Positions 1 to 6,903 of a DNA stretch of 22,080 nucleotides are shown here, in pieces. Below the pieces are notes generated by a model, which was not told the DNA's origin, ran no database searches, and was given only the letters and a program-made list of their open reading frames with translations. The position numbers and the translations under genes are program-made. Position 1 is the first letter of the stretch; each line of letters starts with the position of its first letter. Origin of the DNA: Candidatus Helarchaeota archaeon (lineage in GTDB: Archaea > Asgardarchaeota > Lokiarchaeia > Helarchaeales > HEL-GB-A); NCBI GenBank assembly GCA_013375405.1, contig JABXJU010000056.1, positions 1 through 22,080 on the forward strand, given 5' to 3'.

Positions 1-632
1 CCGGCCATTTGCAAGTTGATGTTAAAGCACTTGACTGTGATTTTTATGCGTTTTCAGGACATAAAGGCCCGTTATCCATGCCAGGAACCGGTGGGTTATA
101 TATTAGAGAAGAATTGATTAAAAACATGGACCCAGAAGAAATTGGTGGAGGCGTTATATCTGATGTTACTGCTACTGATTACAAACTACGATCTGACAGT
201 TATGGAAAAAGATGGGATGCGGGAACACCAAATATCGTTGGGTATCTGGCTCTGGGACGAGCAGCAGTCTATGTTGCAAGAGATATTGGAATAAGGAATA
301 TTCAAACGCAAGAATTGAAATTAATGAAAATTTTACTCGAAGAAGTCCAAAAATTCAAATCTTTAGAGTTTTATGGCCCCTCAACTTTAGAGAATAGGTG
401 CGGAGTCTTTACTTTTAATATTGAGGGGTGGAATTCTCACGAATTATCACTCGCTTTTGATGAAAAATGGAAAATTCTAACGCGAGGAGGGCATCATTGT
501 GCCATTCCAGCTATGCGTTGGCTTGGTATTCATGATAAATATGGAGGTAATACACGGGTTAGCTTCCATTATTTCAATCTTGAACGTGATGTCCAAAAAG
601 TTCTTGAGGCTTTAAAAGTCTTATGCGAGTGA
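1..632 (+). CDS. SufS-type cysteine desulfurase (class V aminotransferase), 5' truncated by window
   Basis: PLP enzyme that removes sulfur from cysteine for Fe-S cluster or other sulfur-transfer work, in the cytoplasm. The reading frame is open to the left edge (codons GGC CAT before the TTG at 9), so the N-terminal half lies outside the window. The visible part has the Schiff-base lysine in SGHK (Lys at 63-65), the GGG/AGTPN region typical of the fold, and RGGHHCA with the catalytic cysteine at 498-500. That is the type II (SufS/CsdA) form of the active-site loop, where Cys sits in R-x-G-H-H-C. It ends 49 nt before the DUF2961 triplet on the same strand, so it may be co-transcribed with it, although no functional link is obvious. 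Family is firm. Whether it serves Fe-S assembly or another sulfur acceptor cannot be decided, as no SufBCD genes are visible. Confidence 0.87.
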   Translation, partial: GHLQVDVKALDCDFYAFSGHKGPLSMPGTGGLYIREELIKNMDPEEIGGGVISDVTATDYKLRSDSYGKRWDAGTPNIVGYLALGRAAVYVARDIGIRNIQTQELKLMKILLEEVQKFKSLEFYGPSTLENRCGVFTFNIEGWNSHELSLAFDEKWKILTRGGHHCAIPAMRWLGIHDKYGGNTRVSFHYFNLERDVQKVLEALKVLCE

Positions 633-681
633 AATAATCGCAATCAATTTCTTATCCAAAATTAGTTCATGAGGTAAGATC

Positions 682-1797
682 ATGAGTTCAGAACCTAATT
701 ATTACATCAAAGAACTGGGTCCCATTTATGGGTACCTTCCTTATTTCCGTTCGAATAAAGTGAAACAGGTAACAACTCAAAATAATGCTGAATATAAAAT
801 TTTTGGCCTAAACCGGAACAAGAAGAAAGGACATAGGGACAGTATCGTTATTGCACCTCACTCCTCTTATGTTTTTCCAGAACTTAAAGGACCAGCATGC
901 ATTTCAACAATTTGGAACACGATATCGCCTTCTATTGGACATGCATATAATATGGGATTATGGACCTTAGATCTTTTAGTGTTTTACGATAAATTGGCAT
1001 CTCTTGGAGAAGTATGGATAAAAATATATTTTGATGGGGAAAAAACTCCAAGTGTAAGTGCCCCATATGGTATGTTTTTTGGGGGAAATAATTATAATCA
1101 ATACACACACTATCAATCAAAATTTCTCGGAATGACAAGTGGCGGATACTATTGTCTATTCCCAATGCCTTTTTCAGAATCCTGTCGAGTAGAAATTGAA
1201 AATACGGGAAAAAGATATATTCCAGCATTTTTCGGGGCAATCACATATAATACACTTGAAAAAGTAGACGAAACGATCGGTTATTTCCATGCTAAGTATC
1301 GGCAGGAAGTACATCCAAAAGAAGGAGAGCCTTATGTTATTTTTCAGGGGACCGGAAAGGGGCAATACGTCGGGTGCAATGTAAATATTCGAGGGCATAA
1401 ACGAGTTCGCTTCCCAATACTCCAACCAACCTTCGGGTTTTTGGAAGGGGATTGTAATATCTATGTCGATGGGGAAGAAACACCATCGCTGTCTTATACT
1501 GGAACTGAGGATTATTTTATGGGAGGTTGGTATTTTACAAAGGGCAAATTCTGCACACCTACCCATGGGGTTACCCTAAAAAGTAATAAATGGATAGATT
1601 GGATGCCAATCGGTCGGGGTAAAATTGCGATGTACCGGTTTCATTATCCCGATGCGATTTCTTTCGATAAGTCATGTCGCGTAGCTCTGAATCACGGTGA
1701 GTTGAATCAAATCGATGCATATTACCAAAGTGTGGCGTACTGGTATCAACGCGAACCACATGATGAATTTTTTGATAAAAATGGAGGAGGGACCTGA
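682..1797 (+). CDS. DUF2961 / GH172-type glycoside hydrolase, paralogue 1 of 3
   Basis: 371-residue soluble protein with no signal peptide, so probably cytoplasmic. It shows the full run of DUF2961 signatures: GPACISTIW (70-78), IYFDGEKTPSVSAP near 115-128, the FPMPF segment (160-164), YFHAKYR (201-207), a TGKGQYVG segment (224-231), LEGD (254-257), GTEDYF (274-279) and a C-terminal SVAYWYQ. In characterised GH172 enzymes (difructose-dianhydride/arabinofuranose-acting) two glutamates 21 residues apart are nucleophile and acid/base. Here Glu255 in LEGD and Glu276 in GTED have exactly that spacing, so activity on a furanosidic sugar is likely; the substrate is not deducible. The start is ATG 682, 6 nt after GAGGT at 671-675. 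The stop TGA abuts the ATG of paralogue 2, and a GGAGGAGGG inside its 3' end serves the next gene. The fold of this family is a double jelly roll that forms trimers. Confidence 0.87.
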   Translation: MSSEPNYYIKELGPIYGYLPYFRSNKVKQVTTQNNAEYKIFGLNRNKKKGHRDSIVIAPHSSYVFPELKGPACISTIWNTISPSIGHAYNMGLWTLDLLVFYDKLASLGEVWIKIYFDGEKTPSVSAPYGMFFGGNNYNQYTHYQSKFLGMTSGGYYCLFPMPFSESCRVEIENTGKRYIPAFFGAITYNTLEKVDETIGYFHAKYRQEVHPKEGEPYVIFQGTGKGQYVGCNVNIRGHKRVRFPILQPTFGFLEGDCNIYVDGEETPSLSYTGTEDYFMGGWYFTKGKFCTPTHGVTLKSNKWIDWMPIGRGKIAMYRFHYPDAISFDKSCRVALNHGELNQIDAYYQSVAYWYQREPHDEFFDKNGGGT

Positions 1798-1800
1798 ATG
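1783..1800 (+). promoter_or_regulatory. Ribosome-binding site in the 3' end of DUF2961 gene 1, with stop/start junction TGAATG
   Basis: GGAGGAGGG at 1783-1791 is read as Gly codons at the end of paralogue 1, then TGA (1795-1797) abuts ATG (1798). A second copy of the arrangement is at 2860-2878, with GGAGGG, ATG at 2876 and stop TAA at 2881-2883. This points to termination-reinitiation coupling and so to matched amounts of the three proteins. Confidence 0.7.
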
Positions 1801-2883
1801 ACATCACCATATTTCATAAAAGAACTAGGGCCAGACTATGGAAATATCCCTGTACTTCGAGATGCGGGTTCCGTGCGCCAGGTCACAACTCAAGAAACCA
1901 GGGAGGGGCGGCATTGGGACTTCGTCCAGATTCCTGGTGGGAAATCGTGGAGTTTTCCAGAAATAAAGGGCCCAGCGTGTATCAGTACCATATGGATAAC
2001 AGTTTCCCCGCTCCGTGTGAAATCCTGGAAGAATTTATGGAAGACAGGGGATTTTGTCCTGGATTTCCTTGAATATCAAAAAATGAATTCACTCCGTGAA
2101 GTTTGGATAAAGATTTATTTTGATGGAGAGAAAAGTCCGAGCGTATATGCTCCACTGGGGAATTTTTTTGGAGTGGGTTTTGCGGAGTATCGCCATTATC
2201 ATTCACAATTTTTGGCAATGACCAGTGGCGGGTATGTGTGTACCTTTCCAATGCCATTCGCAAAGTCGTGTCGTATTGAAATTGAAAATACGCATCCAAA
2301 AATGGTCCTGAATAATTTCTATGGCGCGGTAACATACAATTTATTAGATGAAGTTGAAGATGATGTCGGCTATTTCCATGCCAGATACCGCCGAGAACGC
2401 CATGCTAAGGAAGGAATCCCTTATACAATAATGCAAGCAACCGGAGAAGGGCATTATATGGGGGTAAATCTCAGCATGAAAGCAAATAAGCGCCGACAGG
2501 CACTCCTCAAGTTCTTCTTCCTTGAGGGCGATTGTAATATGTACATTGACGATGGAAAAGAACCAGCTTTATCCTATACAGGAACTGAGGACTATTTTCA
2601 ATCGGGTTGGTACTATGTGAAAGGTGAATATTGCGCGCCAACACACGGTTGTACAATCCGAACTAGTTTTGTTAATATATTCTGGGGGAAATGTCGTGTT
2701 TCAACCTACCGATTTCACTATCCTGATGTTATTAGTTTCTATAAAAACATTAAAGTTGCAATAAACCATGGAGAACACAATGAAGCCGATGCTGACTACC
2801 AGAGTGTGGCATACTGGTATCAGCGGGAGCCACATGATGATTTCTTTGATAAAACTGAAGGAGGGCTACCAAAACATGGCTAA
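1798..2883 (+). CDS. DUF2961 / GH172-type glycoside hydrolase, paralogue 2 of 3
   Basis: 361 residues, clearly homologous to its two neighbours from end to end. Motifs in order: GPACISTIW (58-66), IYFDGEKSPSVYAP near 106-119, FPMPF (150-154), GYFHARYR (191-198), LEGD (242-245) and GTEDYF (262-267). The putative catalytic pair Glu243/Glu264 keeps the 21-residue spacing of GH172 even though the intervening loop differs from paralogues 1 and 3 (IDDGKEP in place of VDGEETP). Start ATG 1798 follows the previous stop directly and lies 6 nt after GGAGGAGGG (1783-1791), so translation is probably coupled. The gene ends in the region that provides GGAGGG (2860-2865) for paralogue 3, and the two overlap by 8 nt. 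No signal peptide or membrane segment. Likely partner subunit or isozyme in a hetero-oligomer with the other two (inference). Confidence 0.86.
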   Translation: MTSPYFIKELGPDYGNIPVLRDAGSVRQVTTQETREGRHWDFVQIPGGKSWSFPEIKGPACISTIWITVSPLRVKSWKNLWKTGDFVLDFLEYQKMNSLREVWIKIYFDGEKSPSVYAPLGNFFGVGFAEYRHYHSQFLAMTSGGYVCTFPMPFAKSCRIEIENTHPKMVLNNFYGAVTYNLLDEVEDDVGYFHARYRRERHAKEGIPYTIMQATGEGHYMGVNLSMKANKRRQALLKFFFLEGDCNMYIDDGKEPALSYTGTEDYFQSGWYYVKGEYCAPTHGCTIRTSFVNIFWGKCRVSTYRFHYPDVISFYKNIKVAINHGEHNEADADYQSVAYWYQREPHDDFFDKTEGGLPKHG

Positions 2884-3934
2884 AGTGCATTCAATCATCA
2901 AGCATTTAGGATATGAATATGGGAATCTTCCTATCCTACGGCGGAATATCGTAAGACAGATTACCACGCAGAATGAAAAAACAGGAAAGCATCTCGATTT
3001 CTGGAAAATAAAGCCAAATTCAACCTTCACCTTCCCAGAAATCGAAGGTCCTGCGGTAATCTCGAATATATGGTTCACAATTGCGCCATTTTTCAGAAAG
3101 GGTAAATTGAAATTTTTAAAAACTCTTTGGAGGGCAATCCGCTACAAGAAGCTCGATTCGCTTAACGAAGTTTTCATCAAAATTTACTTCGATGACGAGG
3201 GATCACCAAGTGTTAAGGCACCATTTGGTGATTTTTTCTTAAGTAGTTTTGGAAAATATAAACACAATTATTCGAAATACATAGGAATGACGTGTGGAGG
3301 GTACGTCTGTACCTTTCCAATGCCTTTTCGGCAAAAATGTCGAATCGAAATTGAAAATACAAATTCGGAATATCCTATTAATAATTTCTATGGAGCAATT
3401 ACCTACTCCGTTCTCCCAAGTTTAGATGACAATCTTGGATATTTCCATGCACGATACCGCAAGGAGCGCACCCAAGAAGGTGTTCCTTATACAATCATTC
3501 AAGCAACCGGACGGGGACATTATATTGGGTGTAACCTGAGCGTTGATAATGTAAGCCGATTTAAGCAACTCGTAAACCGATTTTATTTGGAAGGAGATGG
3601 GAATATATATGTGGATGGGGAAGAGACACCATCACTCTCCTATACTGGAACCGAGGATTACTTTATGGGGGGCTGGTATTATATTAAGGGCGAATTTTAC
3701 GCGCCTACCCATGGAGTGTCACATAGAGGCTTCATATATAGATTGATCCGCAAAGCGAAGACTGTTCAGTATCGGTTCCATTTCCCCGATGCCATCAATT
3801 TCCTAAAATCGATTAAAGTCACCATGAATCATGGTGAGACAAATCAGGTGTCAACGATTAATCAAAGTGTCGCCTATTGGTATCAAAAAGAACCGCATTC
3901 ATCTTATTTCGATAAGAATGAGATTAAAATTTAA
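2876..3934 (+). CDS. DUF2961 / GH172-type glycoside hydrolase, paralogue 3 of 3
   Basis: 352 residues from ATG 2876. An upstream in-frame start at 2768 exists, but it would add 36 residues lying opposite the conserved 3' coding part of paralogue 2. ATG 2876 has GGAGGG at 2860-2865 and places the N-terminus (VHSIIKHLGYEYGNLPI) in line with those of paralogues 1 and 2. Signatures: GPAVISNIW (58-66), IYFDDEGSPSVKAP near 103-116, FPMPF (147-151), GYFHARYR (188-195), LEGD (238-241) and GTEDYF (258-263). Glu239 and Glu260 are the likely catalytic pair, spaced 21 apart. It overlaps paralogue 2 by 8 nt. It lacks the Gly-rich tail of paralogues 1 and 2, whose codons supply the downstream ribosome-binding sites. 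All three copies keep the active site, so this is not a decaying duplication. Cytoplasmic. Confidence 0.86.
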   Translation: MAKVHSIIKHLGYEYGNLPILRRNIVRQITTQNEKTGKHLDFWKIKPNSTFTFPEIEGPAVISNIWFTIAPFFRKGKLKFLKTLWRAIRYKKLDSLNEVFIKIYFDDEGSPSVKAPFGDFFLSSFGKYKHNYSKYIGMTCGGYVCTFPMPFRQKCRIEIENTNSEYPINNFYGAITYSVLPSLDDNLGYFHARYRKERTQEGVPYTIIQATGRGHYIGCNLSVDNVSRFKQLVNRFYLEGDGNIYVDGEETPSLSYTGTEDYFMGGWYYIKGEFYAPTHGVSHRGFIYRLIRKAKTVQYRFHFPDAINFLKSIKVTMNHGETNQVSTINQSVAYWYQKEPHSSYFDKNEIKI

Positions 3935-3981
3935 ATAGGAAATTAATAAATTCTAAGTTGATCAGCAAAAGAAGTGATATT

Positions 3982-5073
3982 ATGCCTGGAATTTCACACC
4001 TAGTTTTTGGATTGATGCTTGTAATACCATTTATGTTATTTGCAAGAGAGAAATTTAACTATAAAGTTGCAACTATCTTTGTATTAAGTAATTGGGTTGG
4101 CCCTGATTCGTATTGGGCTTGGCGGTTCATTGGGGGGGATAATTTTGATTTACATGCTCTATTGCCTTTTCTAATTTGGGCCATACCCCTATCCTTGTTT
4201 TATTCATATTTATCACGGTTCTCCTTTACGAAAACTGAACGCTTTTTCATGATTGTTGATGATGGAAGACGTGAAGTAAGTTTAAAAAATGCATACATTT
4301 TATGCGTAGCAGGGGCAGCGTTCCACAATTTTATTGATACTTTGTTTCATGGGGGATTTCCCATTGACTTATTTCCTGAGGGATCACCTTATAATATAGA
4401 TTTGGCTTGGATCGGTAAATGGGGAGAATATATGATTCCTCAAGGAGCAGATATTCTTATTATAGTTGGTTTTATCAGTATGATCGTTACATCCTTGCTA
4501 ATTGTGCATTTTCTGAGTAGAAGTTTGAAAGACCTTCTGATTTTCCTTGGTGTTATTGTTGGCTTTATTATTTTTACCCAAATTGTTTTGGGGTGGTCTA
4601 CTTTCACTGAAAGAGAATTAAGCGCAACAACCTACACGTTATTCTTTATATTTTTACCATTATTGACCTTTGCTTATGTCATGAATGATGTAAATAAGAA
4701 TCCTACAAAGCCTTCTACACAATTCATAAGTAGTGAATCAGTTCTGAAATTAATAGCAGTTGTTTCACTGATTCTAGCAGGAGGATTTCTATTTCTAGGA
4801 TTAAGTCCGCTGTTCGCTCCCAGTATAGTCAATAGTTTATTAGGAGGCTACTTAGGCCCCAGTGAGTTATTAATAATAGGTTTGGTTGTATCAGTCATTG
4901 CGGGGATTGGTGTGATAGGTGCAGTAGGTCTTTTCTTTAAAAATAAAATCTGTCGGAACATTATCATTTTCGTCTCAGTCCTCCTCTGGTTCTTTGTCTT
5001 TCCCTTCGCAATCGCCTTAGTCTTAAGTCGTAGTGATATTAAGAACTTATTTGAAAAAGAATCAAGCGAATAA
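3982..5073 (+). CDS. Polytopic membrane protein, possibly of the membrane-bound metal-dependent hydrolase type (YdjM/DUF457-like)
   Basis: 363 residues with about nine or ten hydrophobic segments. Polar motifs resemble the membrane-bound putative metal hydrolases: MPGISHL at the very N-terminus (His6), GPDS (near 41-44), DLHAL (His58), and HNFIDTLFHGG near 113-123 with two His and one Asp. These could form a metal site at the membrane face; that is an inference from motif order, not a firm family hit. I chose ATG 3982 over the in-frame TTG at 3958. It has AGTGAT (3973-3978) 3 nt upstream, a partial match to the GGTGAT-type site used elsewhere in the window, and MPG(x)(x)H is the expected start of this family. 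It follows the DUF2961 operon by 47 nt and could be read through from it. A hairpin at 5083-5105 lies just after the stop. Confidence 0.6.
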   Translation: MPGISHLVFGLMLVIPFMLFAREKFNYKVATIFVLSNWVGPDSYWAWRFIGGDNFDLHALLPFLIWAIPLSLFYSYLSRFSFTKTERFFMIVDDGRREVSLKNAYILCVAGAAFHNFIDTLFHGGFPIDLFPEGSPYNIDLAWIGKWGEYMIPQGADILIIVGFISMIVTSLLIVHFLSRSLKDLLIFLGVIVGFIIFTQIVLGWSTFTERELSATTYTLFFIFLPLLTFAYVMNDVNKNPTKPSTQFISSESVLKLIAVVSLILAGGFLFLGLSPLFAPSIVNSLLGGYLGPSELLIIGLVVSVIAGIGVIGAVGLFFKNKICRNIIIFVSVLLWFFVFPFAIALVLSRSDIKNLFEKESSE

Positions 5074-5082
5074 TTCGGAGGA

Positions 5083-5105
5083 CTATTTCCGGGTAGCTGA
5101 AATAG
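5083..5105 (+). terminator. Hairpin after the membrane protein gene
   Basis: Perfect 7-bp stem CTATTTC (5083-5089) / GAAATAG (5099-5105) with a 9-nt loop CGGGTAGCT, 10 nt after the stop codon at 5073. There is no clear U-tract after it, so it may be an mRNA 3' stabiliser or a regulatory hairpin rather than a terminator. Confidence 0.3.
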
Positions 5106-5107
5106 CT

Positions 5108-5240
5108 AGAATATTTACGAAAAATGAGATAGTTGCTAATTATTTCCAATACAGATAAGAAATTGTCAAGGAATTGAAGACATTTGGTAGGAAAGAATGA
5201 CGATTTATTGAAATATCCAGAATATTTACAAAAGATGAGA
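5108..5240 (+). repeat. Imperfect direct repeat, 22 nt, in the leader and 5' coding region of the hydrolase
   Basis: 5108-5129 and 5219-5240 agree at 20 of 22 positions (AGAATATTTAC..AAA..ATGAGA). Some similarity continues downstream (AGTTGCTAAT versus AGTTGCGAAT). The upstream copy lies in noncoding leader, which suggests a partial duplication of the gene's start. Confidence 0.45.
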
Positions 5241-6098
5241 ACGAACCCAGTTGCGAATCAAGGAAAAGGGGGCTATTTTTCCTGCCAGTCTGGTGATAAG
5301 CTTTATTATCGAGTGTGGAAGGGTCCCGAACCTGGAAAAATCCTTTTATGTATTCATGGGCTCGGTATGCATGGAGAATACTATATTCAAGTTGCAGATC
5401 AGTTGATTGATGAGAATCTTACGATATATGCACTGGACCTCAAGCACCATGGGAAATCAACAGGAAAGAAAGGAGATATCAAAGATTTTAAGGAATTAAT
5501 TGAACAAGTCGGCGAATTTGTTTCTTTTCTTAAAACCAAGCATGAAAATCATCCCATTTTTCTCATGGGATTGAGTATGGGAGGATGCCTCGCTATAAAT
5601 TATGCCGTGATGTTTCCTGAGACTATCAATGGAATAATTTTAATGGCACCAGCATGCACAAATGTTAAAATAAGTTGGACCATTATTTTGGCAATGCCAG
5701 TATTAGGACTTATCTACTTAGTTCGTAAGGGAAAACCTATAATTGATATCACAAAAAGACAAGGAGAATATACCAGAAATCCCTTACGAATTAAATATGA
5801 TAAAAATGATGAATTACAAATCACAAAACTTTCCTTAAGATACTTATTTCAGGTTAACAAGTGGATAAAAAAAGCTAATAAATATGCAACCAATATTTCC
5901 AGTCCCGCATTAATCATGCAGGGAACTCAAGATAAACTGATTCCTCTGGAAGGTGTCAGGGAATTTTTTAATCACATACCCATAGAGGACAAACAATTAA
6001 TAGAACTAGATGGTGCGTATCATTCTTTATTCTCGGATCCTGCCATGGTGGAAGAAGGCGGATGGGCACTTCTCAAAAATTGGATTTTAAGCCATTGA
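5184..6098 (+). CDS. Alpha/beta hydrolase, monoacylglycerol lipase / lysophospholipase-like
   Basis: Serine hydrolase of the 'Hydrolase_4' type, expected to cleave acyl esters (monoacylglycerol or lysophospholipid) in the cytoplasm. Seen: oxyanion region CIHGLGMHGEYY (56-67), DLKHHGKS (85-92), nucleophile elbow GLSMG with Ser131, acid Asp250 in GTQDKLIP, and His280 in GAYHSLF. The lid region 150-230 is Lys-rich with one hydrophobic stretch (164-180) that could touch the membrane. Its 304 residues match the family. The start is uncertain: TTG 5184 has AAGGA at 5168-5172, 11 nt upstream. An in-frame ATG at 5235 has no visible ribosome-binding site but would still keep the whole domain. It lies 110 nt after the membrane protein on the same strand. 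That gap contains an imperfect copy of the gene's own 5' region (5108-5129 versus 5219-5240). Confidence 0.85.
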   Translation: MVGKNDDLLKYPEYLQKMRTNPVANQGKGGYFSCQSGDKLYYRVWKGPEPGKILLCIHGLGMHGEYYIQVADQLIDENLTIYALDLKHHGKSTGKKGDIKDFKELIEQVGEFVSFLKTKHENHPIFLMGLSMGGCLAINYAVMFPETINGIILMAPACTNVKISWTIILAMPVLGLIYLVRKGKPIIDITKRQGEYTRNPLRIKYDKNDELQITKLSLRYLFQVNKWIKKANKYATNISSPALIMQGTQDKLIPLEGVREFFNHIPIEDKQLIELDGAYHSLFSDPAMVEEGGWALLKNWILSH

Positions 6099-6169
6099 TT
6101 ATTATTGAAAAGAGCAATGTTCTTATTGTAGGTGCTGGAACTCTAGAGAAAGAAGAAACCGATAACTAA
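6095..6169 (+). pseudogene. 24-codon frame resembling the start of a Rossmann-fold (NAD/FAD-binding) gene, possible relic
   Basis: Directly after the hydrolase, overlapping its stop, a TTG-initiated frame reads LIIIEKSNVLIVGAGTL and then a charged tail and TAA. NVLIVGAG is the classic beta-strand plus Gly-rich loop that opens FAD/NAD-binding proteins, but the frame stops after 24 codons and nothing recognisable follows before 6267. It is either a gene remnant or chance. Confidence 0.2.
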
Positions 6170-6266
6170 AAAATTTCCTTTAACGACTATTGAATATTAT
6201 TAGTTATTTCAGCAAGGTGAGGAAGGTTAAGTAAGATGAGGCCCATTTTTAGTGGAATGATTATTT

Positions 6267-6890
6267 CTATTTGAGCATCCCATAAATAAAAAGGGCTAGA
6301 CCTACAATGAGGAGGCTAGGGGACAGTACGTAATAACCGATAGCAAAACCAGCTTTAAACAATTCAAAATGGAGAACATTTCCGGTCATGAATATTAGAA
6401 TTCCCAGAAGAATGATGAAGGACTTTGTTCGAGCCTCTCCTGAAGATTTAATAGCTACATAAAGGTAGATTAGAGGAACGATGGCAGCAATTGCTGGGAG
6501 AAAGACAGCTTGCGCTAGATAGATGTAATCCATATTTTGAAGTATGAAAAAAAGGCTATTCCATACGATGGCAAAGCCGCCAAATGCAGAGAATATGTAT
6601 TTTGAACGAGTATAGACAAACTTTTCTACTACAAAGACAAACATTGTAACACTTATAAGACCTAATAATGAGGCTAAATCCCAATAAAATTGGTCTTCCC
6701 ATATAAAATCTGAAATAAAATATAATATTCTGCAAATAAAAAATACTATTAAAAATATACCTATTCCTTGCAAATAACGAGGAGAAGCTTTTTCTTTACC
6801 TTTTATAAACAGTAGGAGGGCACCCATTATGCTTGCAATAAAAAAAGAGATCCAGAAATAAATTGAAATGTCAATTAAGCTCGTTTTCAA
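6267..6890 (-). CDS. Unrecognised seven-TM membrane protein, partner of the coiled-coil gene
   Basis: 207 residues with about seven hydrophobic segments (roughly 9-28, 40-60, 70-90, 98-117, 124-146, 153-172, 182-205) and only short loops, so there is no soluble domain. I do not recognise a family. Few polar residues sit inside the membrane, and there is no clear catalytic motif. It begins 13 nt after the stop of the coiled-coil gene and is almost certainly co-transcribed with it, so the pair may work together at the membrane. The start is odd: the first usable codon is TTG at 6890-6888, and the good site AGAGGT (6891-6896) lies directly against it with no spacer. The next in-frame codon at a normal distance is ATT, so either the site is not used or initiation is at a non-standard codon. 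Confidence 0.62.
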   Translation of the reverse strand: MKTSLIDISIYFWISFFIASIMGALLLFIKGKEKASPRYLQGIGIFLIVFFICRILYFISDFIWEDQFYWDLASLLGLISVTMFVFVVEKFVYTRSKYIFSAFGGFAIVWNSLFFILQNMDYIYLAQAVFLPAIAAIVPLIYLYVAIKSSGEARTKSFIILLGILIFMTGNVLHFELFKAGFAIGYYVLSPSLLIVGLALFIYGMLK

Positions 6891-6903
6891 ACCTCTTAAA
6901 TGA

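Noticed and set aside
932..2335. Long open frames on the minus strand opposite the DUF2961 genes (70-130 codons)
   Set aside because: They lie entirely opposite conserved coding sequence, have no ribosome-binding sites or recognisable motifs, and are explained by the codon pattern of the real genes.
2768..2875. Longer N-terminus of DUF2961 paralogue 3 starting at 2768
   Set aside because: It would overlap 115 nt of conserved coding sequence of paralogue 2 in another frame, and the extra residues do not align with the other paralogues.
3958..3981. TTG 3958 as start of the membrane protein gene
   Set aside because: The eight extra residues are polar and precede the MPGISHL start expected for the family; ATG 3982 has an AGTGAT site at the right distance.
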